NCBI GenBank assembly: GCA_014529385.2
Contig: CM043958.1
Span: 83,413,025-83,477,024 of the forward strand
Source: Adiantum capillus-veneris
Lineage: Eukaryota > Streptophyta > Polypodiopsida > Polypodiales > Pteridaceae
DNA: 64,000 nucleotides
Direction of reading: 5' to 3'
The notes below the pieces were generated by a model. It was given only the letters and a program-made list of their open reading frames with translations, had not been told where the DNA came from and did not search any database. Shown here in pieces: positions 12,101 to 23,568 of the stretch. The position numbers and the translations under genes were made by a program. Numbering within the stretch: the first letter of the stretch is position 1; the number at the start of each line of letters is the position of its first letter.

Positions 12101-13107
12101 TGCATTGGCAATGCCAATACTCACTTGTAATCGTTGTGGCATAGATCATTTGATCGCACAGTGTCCTAACAATCCAAACGCACCGAAAATCACACCATTG
12201 AACATAATAGAGATTGTTGATGGGACACCACCAACTATAAACATAGCACCAGTGAATGCACTCACACGGTCGATGCTACAAAAGCAAAATTACATCCTCG
12301 AAGAGAGAGATGCTGCATCCATTGGCTGAGCGAGAAAGAAGAAAACACGAAGAAAGAAATCCCTTAATGCTTCTAGCTCAAAACCTAGTTCAAAGACTAA
12401 CATAGGGACAGGAGAGGATCCCGTGTATATGAATGACCCCGAGGATGACTTAGATTCGATAGAGACCACGGAGACCAAAACTGTTACTACAAAGGAAAAA
12501 GCCAGTGAGGAGGATCACGAGAGGGAATTACGACGAACACCAAAAGAGTATTCAAAGTTAAACCACCCAGTTGCGAACCCCCAAGATAAGCCACGAGAGA
12601 CAAAAAATGAGGATTGCAAGAGAAAGATTGGAACCTATCCAAACCCAACAGTGGAAATTGAACGAGTCCAACAACTGAGGGGTTTGGTGGAAGAAACTCA
12701 ACGAAAATTAGAACCTGAACCCAAACATATCCAGATGTCGGACACAGTGTTTCCCACACAAGTTCAACCTCACAAGAACTACAGGCCGTTAGCTATACCC
12801 AGTATCATTCGGGAAGAGAGTGAGGGTAGGACATCTGAAAGTGGACACACACCTTTCCTACTAGAGAGAATGTTCAATGAGGGAATGCCCGACCCCCTTG
12901 AGGAAGTGGAGATTCCATCTTCACCATTCTCTTGTCAGGGTCCTACGTCCCACAAGATGCCATTAAATGTTGCCAAGCTTGATGGATTTCATGTCTCAGA
13001 AACAGAACCACTATCATGTCTAAGTTATACGGAGATCCCAGAATATTCTAGCACTTCGAGCGCTTCTCAATGGAGAATTACAGGCCTGATTACCACAGTT
13101 TGCACAT
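9139..13107 (+). pseudogene. Element B gag with four zinc-knuckle motifs, broken
   Basis: Capsid/nucleocapsid protein that would package the RNA. An in-frame ATG is at 9190; the reading frame is open further upstream. There is a low-complexity N-terminus with a charged coiled-coil-like stretch (about 9660-9760) and a proline-rich part (10300-10700). A retrotransposon-gag core at about 10800-11205 includes W-Y-R-T-L and E-G-E-S-V-R-D-F-I-S-R-L. Knuckles: C-S-I-C...H...C (11506-11544), C-N-A-C...H with the last Cys lost (11575-11616), C-Y-E-C...H...C (12012-12050), C-N-R-C...H...C (12126-12164). Lesions: TAG 10030, TGA 11203 (CGA in A), TAA 11758 (CAA in A), a frameshift near 11930, TAA near 12062, TGA 12327, and several shifts at 13000-13110. 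Confidence 0.85.
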
Positions 13108-15081
13108 ATGAACAAACCTGACTCGATGATGAATGATGAGGAACATTTAGCACCACCATCTAACCTAGCGGGACATGAATCTGTAATTGAAATACCCGTT
13201 AACAAGTTGGGGCAATACTTTGAAGGTGATGAATCTAATGCTACTCTACCAATCACTACTAAAGGATTAACTGTAAAGGGGGTCCTTGACAGTGGTGCGG
13301 GAGTCAGCATGGTGACAAAGAGTTGTTGGGAGTCTATGGGGCGACCTCACCTTGAAGCCACAAGCGTAGTGGTAAAAATGGCTAATGGATCTATTGTTAT
13401 GCCTATTGGAATGCTAAAGGATCTCAGGATCAAGGTCTTGGGACACAAGGTAAGGCATAATTTCATTGTTATGGATTTTTCCAAGCATCCTATGTCATTT
13501 GAGATGATCTTAGGGCGTCCATTCATGAGGGAAGCAAAAATGGTGCATGACTGGTCCAAAAACCACGTCTACTTACAGTTCCAAGACTCTGTCATTCGAG
13601 TTGATCTTTTAAGTGGTCGAACGCATCCTCTAGGAACTAAATTCATCATTGATAATCGATCAGACACAACAATTCACTCAGCTCCATTACAGTATTGTTA
13701 CACGTGTAACGAAGACACGGATATTGGGGAGAACTCTCCTTATATGGATATTCTACCCGGAATGGCTGAGTCAGACAATGTCGATTGGGTACACCTAGTG
13801 GAAACTATAGATACATGGGGAGCTAGAGGAACAACCTGGGTAACACCAGATGGGGAAGAGATACCACACATTGCACCAGTAAACATGTTAGGTGTAGCGC
13901 ATGTAACATCCGATGATAAGAAAGAGGCACACCTATCTGAGAGTGAAACCGATGATTCCTCAAAGGCTTCAGGCCAATACACATCAGAAACGGAATCTCA
14001 GGGAGAAATGGATTCGGAACCTGAGGAAACATCGAGTGAGCCAAGTATAGAAACTAAACACTCGAGGCCTAGTACGACCATCTATGGTAATTTATATGAG
14101 AGTGAAGAAGATACAAGCGAAGACCTATCACGCAAGTCGAGTTCAAACATTTACCAAAATCAAAACCTTAACAAGAAACAAAGGTCATATAAGAGACGAC
14201 GATATCGAGCAAATGTGAGAGCTAGGATAAACAAGGAAAGATCTACTGCAGAATGGCTTAGCTATCTAGGGGCATGTGATGCTCATCGAAAGCTAGTAGA
14301 CAATTGGGGTGAACATCTCCAGAGTGTCATGTGGTGCAGCCCGCGACCCATTGACCTCGCTCAATTGGAGGTTACAGAGCTGAAATTGAGTCGAACTATA
14401 AGAAGACGTCAAAACCGAGAGTTAGCTCAACAACAAAAGGAGACAGAACTAAAAGAAAGGTCTCTGTCAGAACAAGAGCCTGCTGACTTACATACGGCTC
14501 CTGAACATTTTAAATCTTATACCACGGGGGAGCGAAAGGTTGTGTATGCCAAAGCCCAACGAATACCTACCAATGGAAGCAGTGGAGTCTATGATGGTCC
14601 AGCGGTAGTTAAAGAGATAGAATTAGCAGAACCAGGTGAGGAGTCTAAACCAGTCTTTATTGCTCAAGACCTTACCGAAACTGAAGAGGCTGTACTTAAG
14701 GAGCTCCTCAAGGAATACAAGGATATCTTTGCTTGGACATATCATGACATGAAGGGCGTTCCACCTTCTGTGGTGCAACATACAATTCCCATGATCAACA
14801 CTGCTAAACCCGTCCAGCAACGACCCTATCCAATGAATCCTAAGTACGCCAAAATTGTACAAGAGGAGATTGAAAAACTTATCCAATGTGGATTCATATA
14901 CCCTATTGAGCACTCAGAATGGGTTTCTCCAATAGTCATTGTGCCAAAAAAGAATGGGAAACTAAGAGTGTGCGTGGACCTCAAGAAAGTTAATGCAGCC
15001 ACTAGGAGAGATCATTATCCCTTGCCATATTCAGAACATGTGCTTGAAAGAGTTGCGGCAAGGAAGCTTATAGCTTTTTAG
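13108..15081 (+). pseudogene. Element B protease, linker and start of reverse transcriptase
   Basis: Open for 657 codons. A retropepsin occupies the first ~180 residues: catalytic V-L-D-S-G-A-G-V-S-M-V at 13282 onward and M-I-L-G-R-P-F-M about 74 residues later. It would cleave the Gag-Pol precursor. A ~330-residue acidic, serine-rich then arginine-rich linker follows. The reverse transcriptase leader then reads E-Y-K-D-I-F-A-W, P-Y-P-M-N-P-K-Y-A, W-V-S-P-I-V-I-V-P-K-K-N-G-K and L-R-V-C-V-D-L-K-K-V-N. A one-base deletion near 15060 relative to A breaks the frame. The linker is unusually long for this position. Confidence 0.88.
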
Positions 15082-15677
15082 ATGGGTACTCTGGTTACAA
15101 TCAAATCACAATTGCATTAGAGGACCAAGCTAAAACTGCTTTTATCACAGAGTTTGGAGTGTTTGCATTTCGTGTTATGGCTTTTGGCTTAACAAATGCC
15201 CCTGCTACATTCCAACGATTAATAAACACTGCGTTTAAAGAATTTCTAAGGGAGTTTTGTGAAGCTTTCCTAGACGACCTTTGTGTTTATTCTTCTTGGG
15301 AGAAGCATTTGTTATATCTACGAAAAATATTTGAAAGGTGCAGATTTTATCGCATCTCATTGAACCCTTTCAAATGCCAATTTTGGGTTAAGCATGGAGT
15401 CATTCTAGGGCATATAGTGTCCAAGAACGGGATATCCACAGATGAGAGTAAGATTAAAGCCATTGCCGATTTGCCACCACCTACGAACTATAAAGGAGTT
15501 CAAAGATTTATGGGCCATGTTGGTTATTATCGAAGGTTTATTTTAAACTTTGCCGAGATAGCGCGTCCATTGTACAAGCTTCTTATCGAGTTTCACTGGA
15601 CGGAAGAATGTCATCAATCTTATGAGTTATTAAAGAAGGCCCTAACAAGTGCTCCAATCCTGCGAACACCTGATTGA
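15061..15677 (+). pseudogene. Element B reverse transcriptase core
   Basis: Continues after the frameshift with L-D-G-Y-S-G-Y-N-Q-I, then F-G-L-T-N-A-P-A-T-F-Q-R and catalytic F-L-D-D-L-C-V-Y-S (about 15270-15297). Next come L-G-H-I-V-S-K-N-G-I-S-T-D and G-Y-Y-R-R-F-I of the thumb/connection. It would copy the element RNA into cDNA. The frame ends at 15677 because one base is missing in 'gattggaat' compared with A. Confidence 0.9.
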
Positions 15678-15930
15678 ATGTACCTTTTCATGTGCATATT
15701 GATGCATCAAATTTTGCTATTGGGTGTGTTCTAACTCAACCAGGAGAACATAAATTGGACTACCCTATTAGCTTTGCAAGTCGCCAATTAAATGATGCCG
15801 AGATGAACTACACTACTACAGAGCGCAAAGGTCTAGCTATGATTTACGCAGTAAAGAAATTTCGCTATTACCTTCTTGCTACCAAGTTTGTGTTTTATGT
15901 GATCATCAAGCATTGCTATATTTGGTAAAC
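15674..15930 (+). pseudogene. Element B RNase H domain
   Basis: V-H-I-D-A-S-N-F-A-I-G-C-V-L (first catalytic Asp), S-F-A-S-R-Q-L-N, then E-R-K-G-L-A-M-I-Y, then Y-Y-L-L. This is the usual gypsy RNase H that degrades the RNA strand. One base is lost near 15900, where A reads gtgaatcatcaa, shifting the frame before 'ALLYLVNKP'. Confidence 0.88.
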
Positions 15931-17490
15931 AAGCCGTGTTCCACAGGTCGAATTACACGATGGTTGTTAATTCTTCTTGAGTTTGACTTCACCGTTGTTG
16001 TGAGGCCTGGGAGGAAACATGTCATGGCGGATCATTTATCTCGTATCCCTAATGGCGAAGCTCCTACGGGGGTTGATGATGAATTGCTTGATACTCCTTT
16101 GTTCATTGTTGAGACAATGCCTGAATGGAGTGAAAAGATTGTTAACTTCTTAGTTAATGGTTTTCCACCCAAAGAGCTGCGAAAAGATATAGCTCGAAAA
16201 TTAATCAAGGAATGCGAACCCTATTGCTTACTGGCTGGAACTCTCTATAAGAGAGGAAAAGATGATGTTCTTAGACGCTGTGCCCGCGAGGATGAGTATT
16301 TATATATTCTACAAGAGGCACACATGGGCGTAGCTGGTGGTCACTTTTCAGGAAAGTTGACTGCCCGAAAGATCTTACAGTCAGGCTATTGGTGGCCCAC
16401 TCTGTTTAAGGATGCATCACTTTTTGCAAAGGGATGTGATGAATGCCAACGCTTCAACAAGCCACAAAGAAGGGATAGGATGCCTCTACATCCCATCAAG
16501 GTAACCCAACCATTTGAAAAGTGGGGCTTAGACTTTGTAGGACCGATTAGTCCGGCTGCACGTAACACGCAATCACGATATATCATTGTGGCTACCGACT
16601 ATGTAACCAAATGGGCTGAAGCAAAAGCAACACGAAGGCAGATGCAAAAACAACAGCTAAGTTCCTCTTTGAGAACATTATCACACGTTTTGGATGCCCC
16701 TTTGAACTTGTGAGTGACAATGGAACTCATTTTATAAATGAAGTAATAAAAGAACTCACATCAAACTTCATGATATCTCACCACAATTCTACACCCTATT
16801 ATCCCCAAGCAAATGGCCAAGCTGAGAGTACCAACAAAACTCTCATCTCCATTTTGACAAAGACAGTTGAGGCTAATCGCACTGATTGGGACCTAAAGCT
16901 TACATCAGCTTTATGGGCTTATCGTAATGCGTATAAAGTTGCTATTAATTGCACACCGTTTAAGATGGTGTATGGCCAAGAAGCAGTTATGCCATGGGAG
17001 TTTGTCATTCCTAGTCTTCGAGTAGCTTCTCAAGAAGGTTGGGATGGTAACCCCTTAGTGGAGCGATTATATATCCTGGAAAGGCTAGATGAAGAAAGGC
17101 AATTAGCTGTGCGAAATGCTCTAGTGGAGAAGGATAGGAGAAAGACGTGTTTTGATAGCCATTTAAAGGATAAAGACATCAAGGTTGGTGATAAAGTTCT
17201 TATGTACGGGGTACGTAATGAAAAGAAGAAATTGAAATACGCTGGTAAGGGACCATATCGAGTGTGTGAAATTACCCCGCAAGGTACCATTCGTGTGGAG
17301 ACTCTAGATGGAGTTGAAACCATTGGATTCCTTAATGGGAGTAAATTCAAAAGATATTATGATCCTCTAAGCCAGGAAGAGTTGCAAGCTATCCATCAAA
17401 ATAAGGCTGCCAAGGAACAAGCAGAGCTTAGAAAAATCCAAGCAAGAGTTGAGGCTCGAGAACGACAACAACGTCTTAGACGCCAATGAG
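15913..17490 (+). pseudogene. Element B integrase, two frames
   Basis: First part (to 16713): end of RNase H and linker ([14 protein letters not shown]), HHCC finger ([12 protein letters not shown] ... C-D-E-C-Q), catalytic [10 protein letters not shown] single-base loss near 16640 shifts the frame. Second part (16710 on): [29 protein letters not shown], then K-G-P-Y-R-V-C of the GPY/F domain. A basic glutamine-rich tail ends in TGA at 17488-17490, which is CGA in A. No chromodomain is visible. Confidence 0.9.
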
Positions 17491-18754
17491 AGGCTAATCT
17501 GGGAATCACGCAAGAATTTTTTGAGGACACAGATGACGACTCATTAGAATCTGAGCCACCTCTACGATACCCAATTGAGCTAAATAGCCCCTATGGGAAA
17601 GTACTATACAATGCCTCATTAGATACGGGACCTAAACACAATTTGTTATCCTATGGAGTTTGGTGTCAATTAGGGAAACCGACCTATCCCCAAGTATGAT
17701 GCAAGTCAAGGGCATTAATAAAAAGAAAATTGCTATTCTTGGAGTCCTTCAGACCCCTGTTGTCTATGACAATGGAAGCATAGTGCAGAGGTTTCTAGTC
17801 ATGCCCGCGAGAGCTATGGAAGGAAACGTAAACCTGGGACGCACGTGGATGTTGGCAACCAAATGCACTATTGATTGGGATATTGGTAGTGTCACGACGC
17901 GACCACCGACTCTTACCCCTATCATTCAAGCAAATTCAACTACGTTGCAAACTCTAGCAAAGTTGAAGGATAGCCAACATTCACAAGCCAAGGTGGTTAA
18001 CTCGTCTTTGCCGGCTACCCATGAACCTAGCACTTCAACACTTGTAGTTGCAGCAAGCAGTAATATTGCAAGTACTCAACCTGCACGACCTAAGAGTACA
18101 TATCAATGGGTCCCCAAGGCCTTACTTCCAACTACCTCAACCCTCCCATCCATTTCAAGAAAAAATTTCCCTGGAGAACCAAGAGCGCGCTCTAGGAGAT
18201 TCAAGACCAAATCACGATGGATTCCAAAATGACTATTAGAAGCCCAAGGCTACTATGATGGAAATGAGCAAATTTGGGTACCTAAACGTAAAATGTGTCC
18301 TTCCCTATCGACAACAAACCCATATGAGTCAAACAGTGTAACGCTAAAGCCAATGGCAGACCGTGGGAAGGGAAAGATCACAGAATGCTACACACCTAGT
18401 CCAGAGCTAGTTTGGGCTCCAAGGCAAAACCAATTTATTCCACCTAGCTCAGGAAGGGGGGAGTTCCATGAAGCTTCTAGCTCCTCATGTAATTCATCCA
18501 TAGAGGTAAAAGCTTCTACACAGCCTCCATCTATAGTAGTGGACCTCCATGAAGCTACAAAAGAATCCACACCTCCCAGTGTTCAAGAATCACCTGATGA
18601 ACCACTTCAAGTTCAATCCTGGGAGAGTACCTTACCACCCTTGCAACTTGACGAGGCACCTAGGGTAATAGAAAACTACTGGAAAAAATCCTCACCTATT
18701 ACCAACTGGAACAATTGGTTTCAAAGGGTGACGAGCTCATTTCAAACGGTATGA
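17491..18754 (+). pseudogene. Second retropepsin-like domain and proline-rich tail after integrase
   Basis: Reads on from the integrase tail. Motif N-A-S-L-D-T-G-P (D-T-G codons at 17622-17630) is followed by N-L-L-S-Y-G-V-W-C-Q-L-G-K, V-K-G-I-N-K-K-K, V-Y-D-N-G and V-N-L-G-R-T-W-M (17834-17851). D-T-G to L-G-R is about 70 residues, against about 74 from D-S-G to I-L-G-R in the ordinary protease. A two-base loss near 17690 and TGA near 18232 break it. The tail (to stop 18752-18754) is Ser/Pro/Glu-rich with four W-x-P-like motifs (Y-Q-W-V-P-K, R-W-I-P-K, I-W-V-P-K, V-W-A-P-R). The domain call is inference from motif order and spacing; it might instead be a non-catalytic derivative. Confidence 0.5.
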
Positions 18755-18761
18755 TCTACCC

Positions 18762-18775
18762 AAGGAAGGGGGGAG
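18762..18775 (+). other. Polypurine-tract-like sequence, 2 kb before the 3' LTR
   Basis: aaggaaggggggag starts seven bases after the polyprotein stop and is followed by tg. It is a textbook Ty3/gypsy PPT, yet the LTR starts only at 20791, where the preceding bases (catcaagaag) are a weak PPT. It may be an internal (central) second-strand primer or a relic. Confidence 0.5.
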
Positions 18776-18854
18776 TGTTTGCTGACAATCATCACTCACT
18801 CACTTTCCTCTCAACCTTTCTCCTTGACCCCTTAATCTCCAATCTTAGGGAATG

Positions 18855-18864
18855 TATATATAAA
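18855..18864 (+). promoter_or_regulatory. TATA-like box upstream of the element B accessory frame
   Basis: tatatataaa in gggaatgtatatataaagcc, about 140 bp before the ATG at 19002. An internal promoter is possible but unproved. Confidence 0.35.
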
Positions 18865-19001
18865 GCCTTATACTCACAAAAACAAGATAAAAAAGTAAAA
18901 GAGCAAGATCCATAACACAAAATTATAAAAACAAATTATGCACAAGAACACGACCCTTGTAATAATTGCACTCTAACCATCATCTATTTGCGTGTACAGA
19001 T

Positions 19002-19424
19002 ATGGCTAGTACGCTAGAGTCATCCACTCCTGCCTTGGGTGAGAGGTACCCTCGTTACTTTTCACAAATATTTCACATGGTATTTCCAGTGCTTGCATGT
19101 GAATGGGATTTGATAGGTACGCTAGCATGTGAGAGGAATTTTGAGGAGTTAGAATGGCTAGTACGTCTCTTGATCACATTTGATCCATACTTAGTAGAGA
19201 GCGTTTCTCCCATTGCACAAGCCTACCCTTTTGACCAAGATGACTATAGGCGTCTAGTGACCTTCTTAGTAAACATGGGCACCTATGATGAAGAAGAAAA
19301 TTTACAGGACTACACGGATGGCACATATGGTCTCATGGATGATGACTTTGTTTATCTCAACGACGAGGATAGGGGTTTAGCCTTAGGGTTTCCCCCTAAC
19401 CTCTACAATATCCTATTCCCTTGA
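19002..19424 (+). CDS. Accessory ORF in the 3' region of element B (140 aa, unknown)
   Basis: The only frame in element B without a lesion. It starts with the ATG at 19002 (M-A-S-T-L-E-S-S-T) and ends TGA at 19424; the frame is open to 18966 without another ATG. The product is acidic, with aromatic residues in the first half (Y-P-R-Y-F-S-Q-I-F-H-M-V-F) and a D/E-rich end (Y-D-E-E-E-N, M-D-D-D-F-V-Y-L-N-D-E-D). No zinc finger, transmembrane segment or known motif is visible. The position between pol and 3' LTR is where Athila-type elements carry an env-like or accessory frame, but nothing here resembles an envelope protein. Function unknown. The homologous part of A is deleted, so conservation cannot be checked here. 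Confidence 0.4.
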   Translation: MASTLESSTPALGERYPRYFSQIFHMVFPVLACEWDLIGTLACERNFEELEWLVRLLITFDPYLVESVSPIAQAYPFDQDDYRRLVTFLVNMGTYDEEENLQDYTDGTYGLMDDDFVYLNDEDRGLALGFPPNLYNILFP

Positions 19425-20790
19425 CTCTCTAGAGGGAGTGCAACTAATTAGGTTAGGGTCCCTTATGTTTTTTGTTGTGTTCAATAAGTGTTGGTACCTT
19501 TTCCTACTAATGTGCCTCCTGGAGGCATTCCTTTTGTTTCCTAGTGTGTACAGGAGCGTGCTGCTATTGATAGGATTTGGACCTTCATGGAACCTTTCTC
19601 TCGTTCACACTTCAGATCAAGCGCCACCATCAACACAAACAGGTGTTTCTTGTCCATTAGCATTGTCCCTTATCTTTTTTGCATCTATGATTGTCTACTT
19701 TGATTGTGATTGGTAGCATAATATCCAGCACATTTGCTTAGTATCAAACATTTAATTCAATGTCTTTTTTGTCATAATCCATTGTCTAGGTTTAAACATC
19801 AAGCAAGTCCGACTAAGCTAGTTTGACCAAGTTAGGTGTTCGAGATCTTCTCTTAATACCATGGGGAATGCCTTCCTAATAATTAATGGTTACTTAGGTT
19901 CTTAATCCGATTTAGGCAGCATTGTGTGAAATGTACTAGGGATTTCTAGTGGGCTTGACCCTATTGACCTTTAGCTTAAGTATTATAAAGGGAGTTTACT
20001 AGTGTGATGAGCCTGGGGAGGTGTATCAGTGTTATATGACCCCCCAAATTTACAAAATTAAAATGATGAAAATGAACAAACAAAAAATCAAAGTGCCACA
20101 TTGTAAAATCTTAAGTTGGAAGAGAAATCTCAGCTTGATTGGGTACTTCACTCACATGTATCGCCTATGGTACTAGAGCCCTAGAGGTTCCCAGTATGGG
20201 CGCTTTTTCTTGAAAAGCAAAAAACCCAAGGCATACAAAATAAGCACACACATCAAAATTGAATCACTGTGAAAAGAATTTGGGGGGTCAAAGAAAAAGT
20301 AATCAGTCAGGCGATGATTTCATGAGAAATTCCTTTTATGGTAGCTTAACTACAAGGTCTTCTAGATATAGCCTCTAGTCAACCCTCGAACATGAATACT
20401 TGGCTCTCGCGATTAAACAACTTAATTGACCACAGAAAATTAAGAAGCTTACCCATGGTATTAATATTCTATCTCCAGTGCCTTTCGACTGTCAAATTAG
20501 TGACCCCAGACTTGTTTAATGTTTTACCTTTACATCTGTTTATGCATTTGATTACATTGCAATTTAATGTTCATTGCTGACAAATTGTTTGAAATTCTTT
20601 TACCAATCAATTTGTCTACCTAAAACTGCATATGCTTTTTAATCACTTATGAGAATGCAATTACTGTGCCAATGTTGTTTGATTTTGCAGTGACTGAAGA
20701 AGGCTAAGAACATTCATCTCAAATGCTCTTCCACCTCGACGAACGAGCTTCAACTCAATAGCTTCTGAGGACGGAATCTACATCAAGAAG
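19425..20790 (+). other. Rest of element B 3' region, no supported gene
   Basis: A short hydrophobic frame (ATG at about 19465, end 19716) would have one or two membrane-spanning stretches. It lacks further support and may be chance. The rest up to the LTR shows stops in all frames and no strong polypurine tract directly before 20791. Confidence 0.6.
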
Positions 20791-21460
<670 letters not shown>

Positions 21461-21465
21461 GTGTG

Positions 21466-22083
21466 TTGCACCACGAAAGGTGGAACACCTTTCATATCAT
21501 GATATGTCCAAGAAAATATATCCCTAATCTCCTTGAGAATTTATTTAAGTACACACTCCTCAGTCTTTATCAGACCTTGGGCAATGAAGACAGGTTTGGA
21601 CTCTTCTCCTTGGTCTGCTTACTCTATTTCCTTAACTACCACAGGATCATCATAAACTCCATTGCTTCCACCGATAGATTTTCTTTGAGCCTTTGTATAC
21701 ACAACCTTATGTTCCTCTGTGGTATAGGATTTGAAATGTTCAGGTGTAGGATGTAAGTTTGTGGGGTCCTATTGTTCTGTGGACTATTATTCTACTTCTG
21801 ATTCCTTTCGTTGTTGAGCTAATTCTTGATTTTGTCGTCTCCTTATGGTATGGCTCAACTTTGGCTTCTCTGTAGCCTCTAGTTGTGTGATGTCAATGGG
21901 TTGTGAACTACATCACATAACACTTTGAAGGTATTCACCCCAGTTATCTACCAACTTTCGATGAGCATCACATGCCCCTATATAATTAAGCCACTCTACG
22001 GTATATTTCTTTTTATTTATTCTAGCACGCACATTTGCTCAATATCATTGCCTCTTATATCTCTTATGCTTCTTGTCTAATTT
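21466..22083 (-). pseudogene. Element A linker between protease and reverse transcriptase
   Basis: Reads on the minus strand as the same linker found at 14060-14790 in B, including the equivalents of W-L-S-Y-L-G-A-C-D-A-H-R-K-L and the reverse transcriptase leader (D-I-F-A-W-T-Y-H-D-M-K-G-V-P). It is interrupted by many stops. The left edge is the element B insertion point. Confidence 0.7.
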
Positions 22084-23568
22084 TCAATTACGACCGATCT
22101 CTAATGAAGAGTCACTAGATGAATCGCTACTTGTGTCTTCTGCTCCCTTGGATAGATTGTCATCTAGGGTACCATTGGGCCTTGAATGGTTTGTCCCCAC
22201 ATTTATACTAAGATCGAACTCAGATTCTTTGTCCTCAAAGTCAATTCCAATTGATAAATCTAACCCCAAATGGTGTGGGCTATAGTCTTGTGAGACGCTA
22301 CTGGTTCCAATGCGAGTGAGACCTTCATCTTGTAGGTCATCTGAAGCTATATACATTGCTTCTAGCATATTTAAGGGTATGAGTGGTGGCATTTCATCCC
22401 CCTCAGGTGTTACCCAGGTCGTCCCCCTGTTTCCCCAAGTGTCTATGGTTGCTGCTAGGTGGACCCAATCCACATTGTTCGACTCAGTCATCCCAGGTAG
22501 TACATCCATATAAGGAGAATCTTCCCCAACATCAGTGTTCTCCTTACACGTGTAGCAATACTGCAATGGGGCCGAGTGAACTATAGTGTCAGATCTATGA
22601 TCAATTATAAACTTGTTTCAGTTTCCTAGAGGATGTACTCGACCAGTTACAAGATCCACTCGAATGAGAGAATCTTGGAACTGCAAGTAGACATGGTTTT
22701 TAGACCATTCATGCACCATTTTTGCTTCCCTCATGAAAGGACATTTTAAGATCATCTCAGATACCATAGTGTGCTTGGAGAAATCCATAACAATGAAGGT
22801 AATTCTTATTCTATGTCCAAAGACCTTGATCTTGAGATCTTCTAGCATCCCAATAGGTTTAATAATAGACTCATTGGCCATCTTTACTACTATGGTTGTG
22901 GTTCCAAGGTGAGGTCTTCCCATAGTTTCCCAACAATTTTTAGTCACAATGCTAACCCCAACGCCACCATCAAGGATTCCCTTCACAGTTAATCCCTTGG
23001 TACTGATTGGTATGGTTGCATTGGATTCATCTCCCTCAAAGTATTGTCCCAACTTGTTCACAAGTATTTCTACAACAAGGTTCTCATCTAGGTTGGGTTG
23101 TGGATCTAAGTGTTCCACCTCTATTGGCATATCCCTAACTCCATCCATCTGTGAAAATTGTGGTAGCCGAACCTTCAGTTCTCCATTGAGGAAAGCTCGT
23201 AGAGCTAAGAATAGCTCAAGGTCTCCATATAGTTTGGACATGGTGGTGGTTCTAACTTGTGAAGCCATGAAATCCATTAATTTGGCAATATTTAACGGCG
23301 CCTTTTGGGCTTCAGTCCCTTGATGTGGGAAAGATGTGATCTCCATTTCTTCAATAGGGTCAGGTAGTCCCTCTGTAAACATTCTTTCCAACAAGAAGTG
23401 AGTACTCCCACTTTCCCATGACTTTAAGTCACTTTCTTCTTGGATGACACTAGGTATGGCTAGGGGTCTATGGAATTTTTGAGGTTGTTGTTGTGTAGGG
23501 AACACTGTGTCTGTGATCTGGATCTGCCTAGGTGCCGGCTCTAGATCCCTTTGGGTATCTTCTACCAA
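22084..23568 (-). pseudogene. Element A protease region, broken
   Basis: Minus strand, 23568-22618: Gag C-terminus, then L-V-V-E-I-L-V-N-K-L-G-Q-Y-F and the protease I-L-D-G-G-V-G-V-S-I-V-T. The catalytic motif is D-G-G, where B has D-S-G. The second conserved loop is I-L-K-C-P-F-M where B has I-L-G-R-P-F-M. Both changes would harm catalysis. The 22566-22084 piece is the acidic, serine-rich linker (Y-C-Y-T-C-K-E-N-T-D, W-V-T-P-E-G-D-E). A frameshift or stop near 22615 separates them. Confidence 0.82.
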
